Both the position numbers and the translations under genes were made by a program. Of a stretch of 64,000 nt of DNA, positions 35,713-43,600 are shown in pieces. Each line of letters begins with the position of its first letter. The stretch's first letter is position 1. Origin of the DNA: Parabacteroides faecis. Lineage in GTDB: Bacteria; Bacteroidota; Bacteroidia; Bacteroidales; Tannerellaceae. Under the pieces are notes generated by a model. The model was not told the DNA's origin. It saw nothing but the letters and a program-made list of their open reading frames with translations, and ran no database searches. The stretch lies in NCBI RefSeq assembly GCF_014647375.1, contig NZ_BMPB01000016.1, positions 124,001 to 188,000 of the forward strand, given 5' to 3'.

Positions 35713-37818
35713 ATGAAAAAACTGATTAGTGTTCTTATTTGTGTTTTGTTTGCAAGTGCAGGCATAAGCGGTCAGGTGAAGATCGACCGCAAGGCTGTTG
35801 TTGACAGGCATCGTATCGTGACAACGAAGACCGATCCCCGGAGTCCGGCTCAGGTAGGTAACGGAGAGTTTGCCTTTTCTGTGGATATTACCGGGTTACA
35901 GACTTTCGTTCCTTTCAATACGATGTCGCAGTGGAGTTGGCATAGTTTCCCTTTGCCGGAGGGGTGTAAGGTGGAGGATTTTAAAAGACTTACGATGGAT
36001 ACGCATGGAAGGGATGTCCCTTATGAACTTCCAAATCCCGAACAACCGGAACTTTCGGCGTGGCTGGCAGGAAATCCGCACCGTTTTAACCTCGGACGTA
36101 TCGGGTTGAAACTGACAAAGCCGGATGGAACAGTGGTGACCGAAGCCGATCTGTCGGATACCCGCCAGGAGGTGGACTTGTGGACAGGCATTATTCACAG
36201 TCAGTTTAAGTTGGATGGCATTCCCGTTTCAGTCAAAACAGCTTGTCATCCGACATCGGATGCGGTAGGTGTTTCTGTGGAAAGTCCTCTGATCCGTAAA
36301 GGGCAATTGATCGTATTCCTCGAATTTCCGTATCCCGTAAAATCCGAGTTTCAGGACTATTTGGGAACCAACGACCAAGCGGAGAGGCATCAGACCGTTC
36401 TTAAAGAACAAGCGAAGGACCGTGTACTGATTGCCAGGCAGATCGACGACACACATTATTATACTACACTGAGATGGACATCTCCGGCCCGCCTGCAACA
36501 GACAGCCGGGGATACTCCCCATCATTTTGAACTTTGTCCCGAAAATACCGACCGTCTGGACTTTTCCTGTCTTTATTCCCGTGAAGAGGAAAAAGGAGCA
36601 CCGGCGGCCGACCGGATATTCGGAGAAAGTACTGCAGGTTGGAAATCTTTCTGGGAGTCGGGAGCGGCAATCGACCTGTCCGCCAGTAAAGATCCCCGCT
36701 GGAAAGAATTGGAGAGAAGGATCGTATTGTCCCAGTTCGTAATGAAGATAAATGAGGCAGGTTCGCTTCCTCCTCAGGAAAGCGGACTGGTCAATAACGG
36801 TTGGTACGGTCGTTTCCATTTTGAAATGATTTGGTGGCATGGGGTCCATTATGCGTTATGGAACCGTTGGGACTTGCTGGATAAATCGCTTTCCGTTTAC
36901 CGTGATTATTTGCCGACTTCTGTAGAGAGGGCTAAAAGACAGGGTTACCAGGGTGCCCGTTGGCCGAAATGTACGGCAGATTTCGATCGTGAATGGCCTA
37001 ACCTGATCCATGCGACACTGATCTGGCAACAACCCCATCCGATTTATTTTGCAGAGTTGGATTATAGATTGCATCCTACCCGGGAGACCCTGGAGAAATG
37101 GAAACAGGTTATTTTCGGTACGGCTGATTTTATGGCCGATTATGCTTTCTATGTGAAAGATCGGGATCAGTATGTCTTAGGTCCTCCTGTATTTATCGTT
37201 TCTGAAAATACAAAGCCTGAAGAAACGATGAATCCGGCCTTTGAACTGAGTTATTGGAAATTCGGTTTACGGGTAGCTAACGAATGGCGTAAACGTCTTT
37301 CACTTCCGGTAGAGGAAAACTGGAAGCGGGTCGAAGAAAAACTATCTCCGCTGCCGGTTGAAGACGGTGTATATGTGACCCATGAAGGTATTCAGGATAT
37401 GTGGACCAAATATTCTTTTGAGCATCCGGCATTGATCGGAACCTATGGCATGCTGCCGGGAGACGGAGTCGATATACCGGTCATGGACAAGACATTATCC
37501 AAGGTTCATAATACCTGGAAATTGCATGATACGTGGGGATGGGATTTCCCGATGCTCGCCATGTGTGCGGCTCGTTTATCTCATCCGGATAAAGCGATTG
37601 ATTACCTGCTGAATTACCCGGCTTTCGATTTTGACGAACATGGTCTTGTCGGAGGAGGCAGGGCACCTTTCCCTTATTTCCCCGGAAACGGTGGATTGCT
37701 CACGGCTATCGCTATGATGGCAGGCGGATGGGATGGTTGCCCGGCTATGAAGGCACCGGGTTTTCCTCAGGATGGTTCGTGGACTGTAAAATATGAAGGC
37801 TTTAATAAATCACTGTAA
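35713..37818 (+). CDS. Secreted (alpha/alpha)6-barrel glycosidase-like protein
   Basis: The 701-residue protein has a signal peptide (KKLISVLICVLFASAGISGQ). Its N-terminal beta-sandwich (VGNGEFAFSVDITGLQTF) and the helical C-terminal half (FHFEMIWWHGVHYALWNRW, LHDTWGWDFPMLAMCAARL, PYFPGNGGLLTAIAMMAGGW) resemble the six-hairpin glycosidases of the GH65/GH95 type. The acid residues cannot be assigned without alignment. As the only enzyme in the locus it presumably acts on the glycan imported by SusC/SusD. It follows susD by 17 bases. Confidence 0.75.
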   Translation: MKKLISVLICVLFASAGISGQVKIDRKAVVDRHRIVTTKTDPRSPAQVGNGEFAFSVDITGLQTFVPFNTMSQWSWHSFPLPEGCKVEDFKRLTMDTHGRDVPYELPNPEQPELSAWLAGNPHRFNLGRIGLKLTKPDGTVVTEADLSDTRQEVDLWTGIIHSQFKLDGIPVSVKTACHPTSDAVGVSVESPLIRKGQLIVFLEFPYPVKSEFQDYLGTNDQAERHQTVLKEQAKDRVLIARQIDDTHYYTTLRWTSPARLQQTAGDTPHHFELCPENTDRLDFSCLYSREEEKGAPAADRIFGESTAGWKSFWESGAAIDLSASKDPRWKELERRIVLSQFVMKINEAGSLPPQESGLVNNGWYGRFHFEMIWWHGVHYALWNRWDLLDKSLSVYRDYLPTSVERAKRQGYQGARWPKCTADFDREWPNLIHATLIWQQPHPIYFAELDYRLHPTRETLEKWKQVIFGTADFMADYAFYVKDRDQYVLGPPVFIVSENTKPEETMNPAFELSYWKFGLRVANEWRKRLSLPVEENWKRVEEKLSPLPVEDGVYVTHEGIQDMWTKYSFEHPALIGTYGMLPGDGVDIPVMDKTLSKVHNTWKLHDTWGWDFPMLAMCAARLSHPDKAIDYLLNYPAFDFDEHGLVGGGRAPFPYFPGNGGLLTAIAMMAGGWDGCPAMKAPGFPQDGSWTVKYEGFNKSL

Positions 37819-37835
37819 GTAGATACGGAGTTTGT

Positions 37836-37853
37836 CCTTTCAGGTTTCAGCCA
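37836..37853 (+). repeat. Left 18-bp inverted repeat bounding the HU/VirE module
   Basis: CCTTTCAGGTTTCAGCCA here recurs as its exact reverse complement at 40231-40248, 2.4 kb away. The two copies enclose the HU-like and VirE-like genes. The copy overlaps the left arm of the local hairpin at 37847-37898. Confidence 0.85.
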
Positions 37854-37898
37854 CCTTTCAGCCTTGTAAAACAAACGGTTTGGCTGAAGGGTGGCTGA
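37847..37898. terminator. 17-bp hairpin between the glycosidase and HU-like genes
   Basis: TCAGCCACCTTTCAGCC (37847-37863) pairs with GGCTGAAGGGTGGCTGA (37882-37898) with one G-U and an 18-nt loop. The genes on either side converge, so a bidirectional terminator is reasonable, though neither side has a clean T run. It also contains part of the module-end repeat. Confidence 0.6.
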
Positions 37899-37904
37899 TT
37901 TGCC

Positions 37905-38516
37905 TTATTTTCTGTAATTTCCCGGTACCGGAGCATAAACCGGGAATTTGTGTAGCCCTTCTTTCTTCAATTTCCCCTCTTTTACCAATTCGGCCAGGCG
38001 GCGATTGGCTGTCCCTTTTGTGAATCCGCAGAGTTGCTGGAATTCCTGACGGGCGATCGATTCGTGAGTAGAGTAATAGCGGGTCAATAATTCGTCTATC
38101 TCTGCTGCCGAGCGGTTCTTCGAATGCTTTTTATAGACCGCCCTGACGAACCGGGTGGTGCTCAATTCTTTTTTCAACCCTATTTCCGGACGAAACGCCA
38201 CCGACTTGAACTGGATGGATTCGGCGCGTATCTCCTTTGGATCTTTTATCGCAGGACATTGCAGAGTCATTTCAAGATACCCCAGTCCCTTGATATGTAT
38301 CCTGTTCCCTTCTTTCAGGTTACGAATAATCATTTTACTTAGCATGGTTATTGTTGCTTCCACATCACCGGTGGTCAGGCTGCTGGCATCGTGTATTTCT
38401 TCTGCAAGCATATCTGAGTCGACTGTGCCTCTCGGCACGATACGGGCGTGCAAGCGCGGTTTTCGATTGCTTCCTTTCGGTATGGGATTTTTGTAGAAGT
38501 CGTATTCTGCTGACAT
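37905..38516 (-). CDS. HU-like DNA-binding protein with C-terminal helix-turn-helix region
   Basis: The 203-residue protein begins with an HU-HIG domain (YDFYKNPIPKGSNRKPRLHARIV, residues about 5-125, shown by NPIPKGSNRKPRLHARIV). A second, basic domain follows (residues about 135-195) with a helix-turn-helix pattern, FQQLCGFTKGTANRRLAELV, and a wing-like HKFPVYAP end. Such two-domain HU-like proteins are common in Bacteroidetes and their targets are unknown. It is transcribed divergently from a VirE-like gene; its leader holds a 22-bp-period repeat array that it could bind. Confidence 0.85.
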   Translation of the reverse strand: MSAEYDFYKNPIPKGSNRKPRLHARIVPRGTVDSDMLAEEIHDASSLTTGDVEATITMLSKMIIRNLKEGNRIHIKGLGYLEMTLQCPAIKDPKEIRAESIQFKSVAFRPEIGLKKELSTTRFVRAVYKKHSKNRSAAEIDELLTRYYSTHESIARQEFQQLCGFTKGTANRRLAELVKEGKLKKEGLHKFPVYAPVPGNYRK

Positions 38517-38572
38517 ATTCTTACTGTATTAATGAATAATTCCTGTCTGAATGCTTACTTATTTATCGTTTG

Positions 38573-38660
38573 ACAATTATAAAGCGATCTTTTCACAATT
38601 GTAGATCGATTATTCGATAACTGTAAAACTTTCGTCCTACAATTGTCGAACGCTTACTGT
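38573..38660. repeat. Four degenerate 22-bp repeats in the HU-like gene leader
   Basis: The core ACAATTGT or a close variant occurs at 38573 (ACAATTAT), 38595 (ACAATTGT), 38617 (ATAACTGT) and 38639 (ACAATTGT), spaced exactly 22 bases. The intervening bases are also partly conserved (CGAT, TATT); neighbouring units share up to 16 of 22 positions. The 22-base spacing places the cores on one face of the helix. The array lies between the HU promoter and start codon. Confidence 0.7.
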
Positions 38661-38667
38661 TTCCTTA

Positions 38668-38698
38668 CAAAAGTAACAGTTCTATATGACTTCTGCAA
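38668..38698 (-). promoter_or_regulatory. Promoter of the HU-like gene (minus strand)
   Basis: On the minus strand TTG (complement of 38696-38698) is followed after 20 bases by TACTTTTG (complement of 38668-38675), an exact TAnnTTTG. Transcription would begin near 38660 and run through the 22-bp repeat array to the start codon at 38516. Confidence 0.65.
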
Positions 38699-38754
38699 TA
38701 CTTGTTACCGACTTTTCCGGTAGATGAGATTGTAAGAAAATAGTTGCCTGTAAA

Positions 38755-38787
38755 TTTGTAAAACCTTGATATACGGTAGTATATTCG
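38755..38787 (+). promoter_or_regulatory. Promoter of the VirE-like gene
   Basis: TTTG at 38755-38758 and TATATTCG at 38780-38787 are 21 bases apart; the -7 box has one mismatch. The ATG at 38812 follows 24 bases later. Confidence 0.6.
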
Positions 38788-38811
38788 TGGAAAACAACTA
38801 AATTAATCTAT

Positions 38812-40098
38812 ATGTATATGCTGAAAAAAATGATTGAAAAATGGTATCGTCTGTTCATTGGACGGATGCTTGCCGGGAAAAATGATGTGGCGGAAACTGT
38901 GTCGGAGAAAATATCTTCAAAGCAGCTTACTACACCCCTTAAGAAAGACGGTTCTATGCAAAAAGGGACCGGCATGATGGTCTGTATGGAGCAGTTTTTG
39001 GAAGAACAGTATGATTTTCGTTTCAACATGCTGACGGAAGAGACGGAATACAGGAAGCGGAACGTTCCTTCGGTTGGTTTCCACCCTGTTGGACAGCGCG
39101 AATTAAACAGTTTCTGTATCGAAGCGCGAAAAAACGGAATCGATTGCTGGGACAGGGATGTGTCGCGCTATGTGTTATCGGATAGTATTTCTGAATATCA
39201 TCCGTTCCGTTTGTTTATGGAAGAATTGCCGGAATGGGACGGGACAGACCGGGTCATACCTTTGGCACGCCGGGTCTCATCGGACGGGTTGTGGGTGAGA
39301 GGGTTTCGCCGTTGGTTGCTGGGGATAGCGGCACAATGGCTGGGAACAGACCGCTTGCATTCGAACAGCGTTTCGCCGGTGTTGGTCAGCCGCGTGCAAG
39401 GTCGGCAAAAGTCTACTTTTTGTAAATTATTATTGCCCGGTGAGTTGAAACGATATTATACGGATTGTTTCGATTTGACGGCTCAATCTGCAGCCGAACG
39501 TAAACTGACTGAGTTCGGTTTGATCAATATGGATGAGTTCGATAAATTCACTTCCCGTAAGATGGCTTTGTTGAAGAATCTGATGCAGGTGGTCGATCCG
39601 TGTATTCGTAAGGCACATCAGAAAAGTTACCGTTCCTTGCCTCGCGTCGCTTCTTTTATTGCTACATCCAACCAGAAAGAGCTACTGACCGACCCAACCG
39701 GTAGCCGGCGTTTCCTTTGTGTGGAGATAGAACATAAAATTGATTGTTCTGCCATTGATTATCGCCAACTTTATGCGCAACTGAAAGCAGAGTTGGCAGC
39801 AGGTGAACGCTATTGGTTCACTTCCGAAGAGGAGGCGGAGATCATGACGGCCAATGAGGCGTTTTATAAGCATCCGGTGGAAGAGGAGGTGTTCAAATCT
39901 TGTTTCCGTCCTGCCGGATATGGCGAGAAGGCGTTGATGTTATCTGCCGCGGAGATTTTCCTGCGATTGAAAAAGCACAATCCGGCAGCGATGCGTTCAG
40001 TATCGGCAGGTAATTTCGGAAAGCTTCTTTCTTCCCTGGGAATTGAACGGAAACATACTGAAAACGGTAATTTGTATCTGGTGGTAGCACAGGGGTAA
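38812..40098 (+). CDS. VirE-like (BT4735-type) P-loop ATPase with DUF3874-like C-terminus
   Basis: The 428-residue protein has the virulence-associated-E/primase-helicase ATPase core: a Walker-A-like VQGRQKSTF near residue 195, Walker B INMDEFD near 241 and a sensor-like IATSN near 285. The N-terminal region (WDRDVSRYVLSDSISEYHPF) precedes the ATPase as in related proteins, and the last 90 residues resemble DUF3874. This class is related to SF3 helicases of mobile elements. It stands divergent to the HU-like gene; both are inside the 18-bp inverted repeats. Its role is unknown. A second ATG lies at 38818. Confidence 0.85.
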   Translation: MYMLKKMIEKWYRLFIGRMLAGKNDVAETVSEKISSKQLTTPLKKDGSMQKGTGMMVCMEQFLEEQYDFRFNMLTEETEYRKRNVPSVGFHPVGQRELNSFCIEARKNGIDCWDRDVSRYVLSDSISEYHPFRLFMEELPEWDGTDRVIPLARRVSSDGLWVRGFRRWLLGIAAQWLGTDRLHSNSVSPVLVSRVQGRQKSTFCKLLLPGELKRYYTDCFDLTAQSAAERKLTEFGLINMDEFDKFTSRKMALLKNLMQVVDPCIRKAHQKSYRSLPRVASFIATSNQKELLTDPTGSRRFLCVEIEHKIDCSAIDYRQLYAQLKAELAAGERYWFTSEEEAEIMTANEAFYKHPVEEEVFKSCFRPAGYGEKALMLSAAEIFLRLKKHNPAAMRSVSAGNFGKLLSSLGIERKHTENGNLYLVVAQG

Positions 40099-40385
40099 AA
40101 GGCGTTTTTGGGGGTGAAAAAAGATAAATTAACATTTCTCCTCAAAAAGAGAGGAAATGCTCTTTGACGGAGAGCAAAACGGTATTAATCCATCTTTCAG
40201 TTTTACGAGCTGACAATCAGTGTGATAAGTTGGCTGAAACCTGAAAGGTGGATTGTGTTATTATATATGTACACGTACATTAATCTATATCTATACTTCA
40301 ATTTAACATTTGGGGGGATTTAAAAAAATGCGAAAGTAATAATCTGATATCCAGAATATAAGTGCAGAAAAAATGATGAAAAGTG
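40099..40385. other. Intergenic region with small inverted repeats, no gene
   Basis: No frame is convincing. It holds a GCTCT/AGAGC hairpin (40159-40175), the right 18-bp inverted repeat (40231-40248) and an ATGTAC-AC-GTACAT palindrome (40267-40280). A partial CATTTC/GAAATG pair just after the VirE-like gene may be its terminator. Confidence 0.6.
40231..40248 (-). repeat. Right 18-bp inverted repeat bounding the HU/VirE module
   Basis: TGGCTGAAACCTGAAAGG is the exact reverse complement of 37836-37853. No obvious target duplication flanks the pair. Confidence 0.85.
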
Positions 40386-40418
40386 ATGACTGAATTAAAC
40401 GTCCCTTTTTTCTCGTCA
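40386..40418 (+). repeat. Left 33-bp inverted repeat of a putative invertible promoter
   Basis: The arm is identical to the reverse complement of 40560-40592 except that a GA at positions 7-8 is AG in the other arm. The inner 25 bases (40394-40418, from ATTAAACGTCCC to TCTCGTCA) are perfect. The enclosed spacer is 141 bp. Confidence 0.9.
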
Positions 40419-40438
40419 ACAAAAGTAATCATTCCTTT

Positions 40439-40446
40439 CAAATCTA
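40439..40446 (-). promoter_or_regulatory. Promoter -7 box inside the invertible segment, pointing away from the surface gene
   Basis: CAAATCTA on the plus strand is TAGATTTG on the minus strand, an exact TAnnTTTG. The -33 region upstream of it on the minus strand is AT-rich without a TTTG. After inversion of 40386-40592 it would lie at about 40532-40539 facing the gene at 40660. Confidence 0.5.
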
Positions 40447-40559
40447 CAATCCTTTTTGAGTAAAAATTATCTTTCCTATATTCTTTCTTATCAGTTAGAT
40501 AACAATCCTAGTACAAAAAAGCGGTTTTTTATTACGAAGTCAAAATGGACTCTAAAAAA

Positions 40560-40592
40560 TGACGAGAAAAAAGGGACGTTTAATCTAGTCAT
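40560..40592 (-). repeat. Right 33-bp inverted repeat of a putative invertible promoter
   Basis: Reverse complement of the left arm with two mismatches near its outer end. It ends 67 bases before the ATG of the large surface protein gene. Between it and that ATG I see no TAnnTTTG box on the plus strand. Confidence 0.9.
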
Positions 40593-40659
40593 TAACATTT
40601 GAGCGTCCGACAGAATACAGAACATTACGAACATTAGTATTAATATTAAATTTAGAATT

Positions 40660-43600
40660 ATGAACAAAAAGTTTTCTACGCTTGTAGGATGTCTTTTGCT
40701 GGGAACTGCGTTCTCGGTAAATGCACAAGATCTTCCTAAATGGTATGATAAGACTCAGGCTGATTTTGCATGGCCTAAAGAGGCTGATTTTGCCGTTAAG
40801 GGAAAAGTTCCAGGTTTTATTTTGAATAAGGATAACGTTAAAACCGCTGGAGATGCGCGTTATCAATTTAGCAATACTTTGAACAGTCTTGTTCCTGGTA
40901 TTTCTGTCGCTTTTGATACGGATAGTAAGAATGGTGTTGCAGAAGCGAATGTTGTTGCAGGTACGAAATTGGAAGAAGGAGCAGCAGGATGGGAAAAAAT
41001 CACACCTGTTTACGGTTCTTTTGACGGAGGTTTGGGTATTATCCCGGGTATGCAGAATAATGGTGAAGTATTTCTGACTCTTAACACACAAGGATTATCT
41101 AACCCGACAAGCATTGAATTTGATATTTATGCTGCTAAAGTTAAAGAAGGTAAGACTCCCAACCGTAATATTAAATGGAAAATTACGGCAAAGTCTTATG
41201 CTTTGAATGGGGCAGGTGATGCTGCAGATCTGAATATTGCGGCTGTAACAGCATCTGGACAGCAGCTTGATGCAACATCTTCTATAGAATATACTGCAAA
41301 CAATGCTGGTATTTTGGCCGGATCTAAATATACCATCCGTTTGAATGAAAATGCAAATGGTGGTAAAAACAGTTTGGCTAATAAAGTGATCGTATTCCAA
41401 ATTACTAATGAAAAAGCATCGGAAGCTGATAATAATGAAGCACAGGATAAAAATGAACCTGTAACAGTTGTTAAAGGTTTGAATTTTACTTATCAGCGTC
41501 CTGAAGTATTGTTCTCTACAACAGGTAAAATTGAAGAGTATGTGACTCCGGCTGTTTTTGCAGAAGAACTTAATGCCGGTGCCGGTTATGAAGTTTCTGA
41601 TAAATTGTATACTCGTATTGAGTATTTTAACCCAGCTGAAAATATAGACCTTACTACTGATAACTTAGAATTGGATTTATTATCTGTTTATAAGTTGTCG
41701 ATAGCTTATCCGTTTACCTTGGATGAAACTAAGTTGCCTGCAGGGCATCTTTTAACTTCTGAAACAAAAGATGGCGTAACTACTTACTGGATTAAAATAG
41801 ACAATAGTAAGCTGACTGCTGGTGGTAAATCTGACGGTTTGTTCACACTGGATAAAACGTATGACGGAAAGGATGGTAATAAGAAGTATATCACAGCTGC
41901 ATTCGATATCAAATTTGCTCCGAAGCAAGTGAAAGATTTTGATGCTTCTAAATATATCAATGCTGAAATTGTGGCTCGTGATGCATCTTTAGCTGAAGCT
42001 CAGTTGGATGGTACATCTGTTCCTTCGTTTATCATCAAGCCTTCGACAATGGCATTTGATGAATATGATCAGACAAAAGAAGCAGGTTTGGAAGTGAAGA
42101 ACTTACCTAAATTTACTAATGATGTAGATTGGATCGCTAATCTGACAAATAACAGCGGAAAACCGTTACAGCCAAAATGTGAAGCTGTTGGCTTTTATGC
42201 TTATGATAAGGATGGTAAATTGATCGATATAAATAAGGATGGAAAGTCTGACGCAAATGATTTTGTAAAAAATGACCAGTTTGACGAAACATTCTTGACT
42301 AATTCCGGAAATTTGAATACTGAAAAGTATAAGACAATTACGCTTGCTGTTAAATACGAAAGAGGAAACGTCTCAACAGACTTGGAACAATCCATTGATT
42401 TCCAGGAAGTGTTTGGCTTGAATAGAGCGTTGAAATTCGAAGGCAACATTGATGCAAACGATTACACCGGTAAAGATTTGGTTGATAAGGATGTTAAAAA
42501 GAATTTGGGTGCTATCTATCCGAATGATCTGAATGTGACAGGCAACAACCAATATGTATGGTTTACTTACGGATCTAACGGTTCGGTTGCTGAAGCTATG
42601 CAGTTACCTGATGGTAAAGTATTGAATGAAGGTGATTTAAAGGGTCATTACGAACGTTATTTCTATGCACCGTTTGAAGCGAATGCTCCGGAAAGTGCAC
42701 GTACTTCTCGTGTAGATACTATTTTCATTCATGCTAGTGAACTGATTCCGACAGTTGATAATAAAGCAATCGTGAAGTTTGCTATCGATCAGGAAGACAA
42801 TGCAGCCTCTAATGATTTCCGTTATAAGGCTTCCGATTCTTATGGTATTGATGTCGCTTACTTTAAGAACCCTGTTACCGGTGCCAAGATTGCAGCCAAT
42901 GAAAACTTCCGTGGCGGTGCTTATACCGATACTTTATATTTTGAAATTGACCTGAACAATGTGGCTATGGTTAAAGCTGTTAAAGAAAAAGGTCTCGAAA
43001 TCAATATGAAGTATGTTGCTGATACAGAAGAATGGGCAGGTGCTGACTATAATGGTGGCGAAACTCAAATCTTTAAAGTGATAACAGCTGACGCAAAAGG
43101 TCATAATGTTTTGCCGGTAAAAGGTCTGACCGATCGTGGCGTTGTTACGAATATTTATGCTCAGAACTATAAGGATTGGTATAAATTCCAGAAATGGGAA
43201 GATGGACCGGGTAGTGATGAGGTTTATGGCGAACAGTTCCCGAACGATTTCGGTACTTCTTATATCAATACTTGCATCAGCGGTGATAGCGCATCATTTG
43301 TGATCGCTGGTATTAACGTGATCGATACAGTAAAGGTTTCTACATTATCTAATCAGAATACCTCATTTGTTTATACACAGGATGAAGCTTCTGAAGCTTA
43401 TGGTACTTTCAGTGTAGATAAAAAGAATCATCTGATGACGATCGTTCCTAACGAATATGGTGAAATTTATGCTAAAATCAATGTTAAGTTTGCTCCGTCA
43501 GCCAATGATAAAGCCCTCGATACGTTGATTTACGAACCCAGACACAAAGCTAATGTGCTGAGAAAGTTCATTTACGAAGATCTGAAATTCGGTATTGGAA

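Noticed and set aside
40386-40592. Reading the 33-bp inverted repeats as a transcription terminator
   Set aside because: The loop would be 141 bases and the arms lie far from the VirE-like stop; the enclosed -7 box favours an invertible segment.
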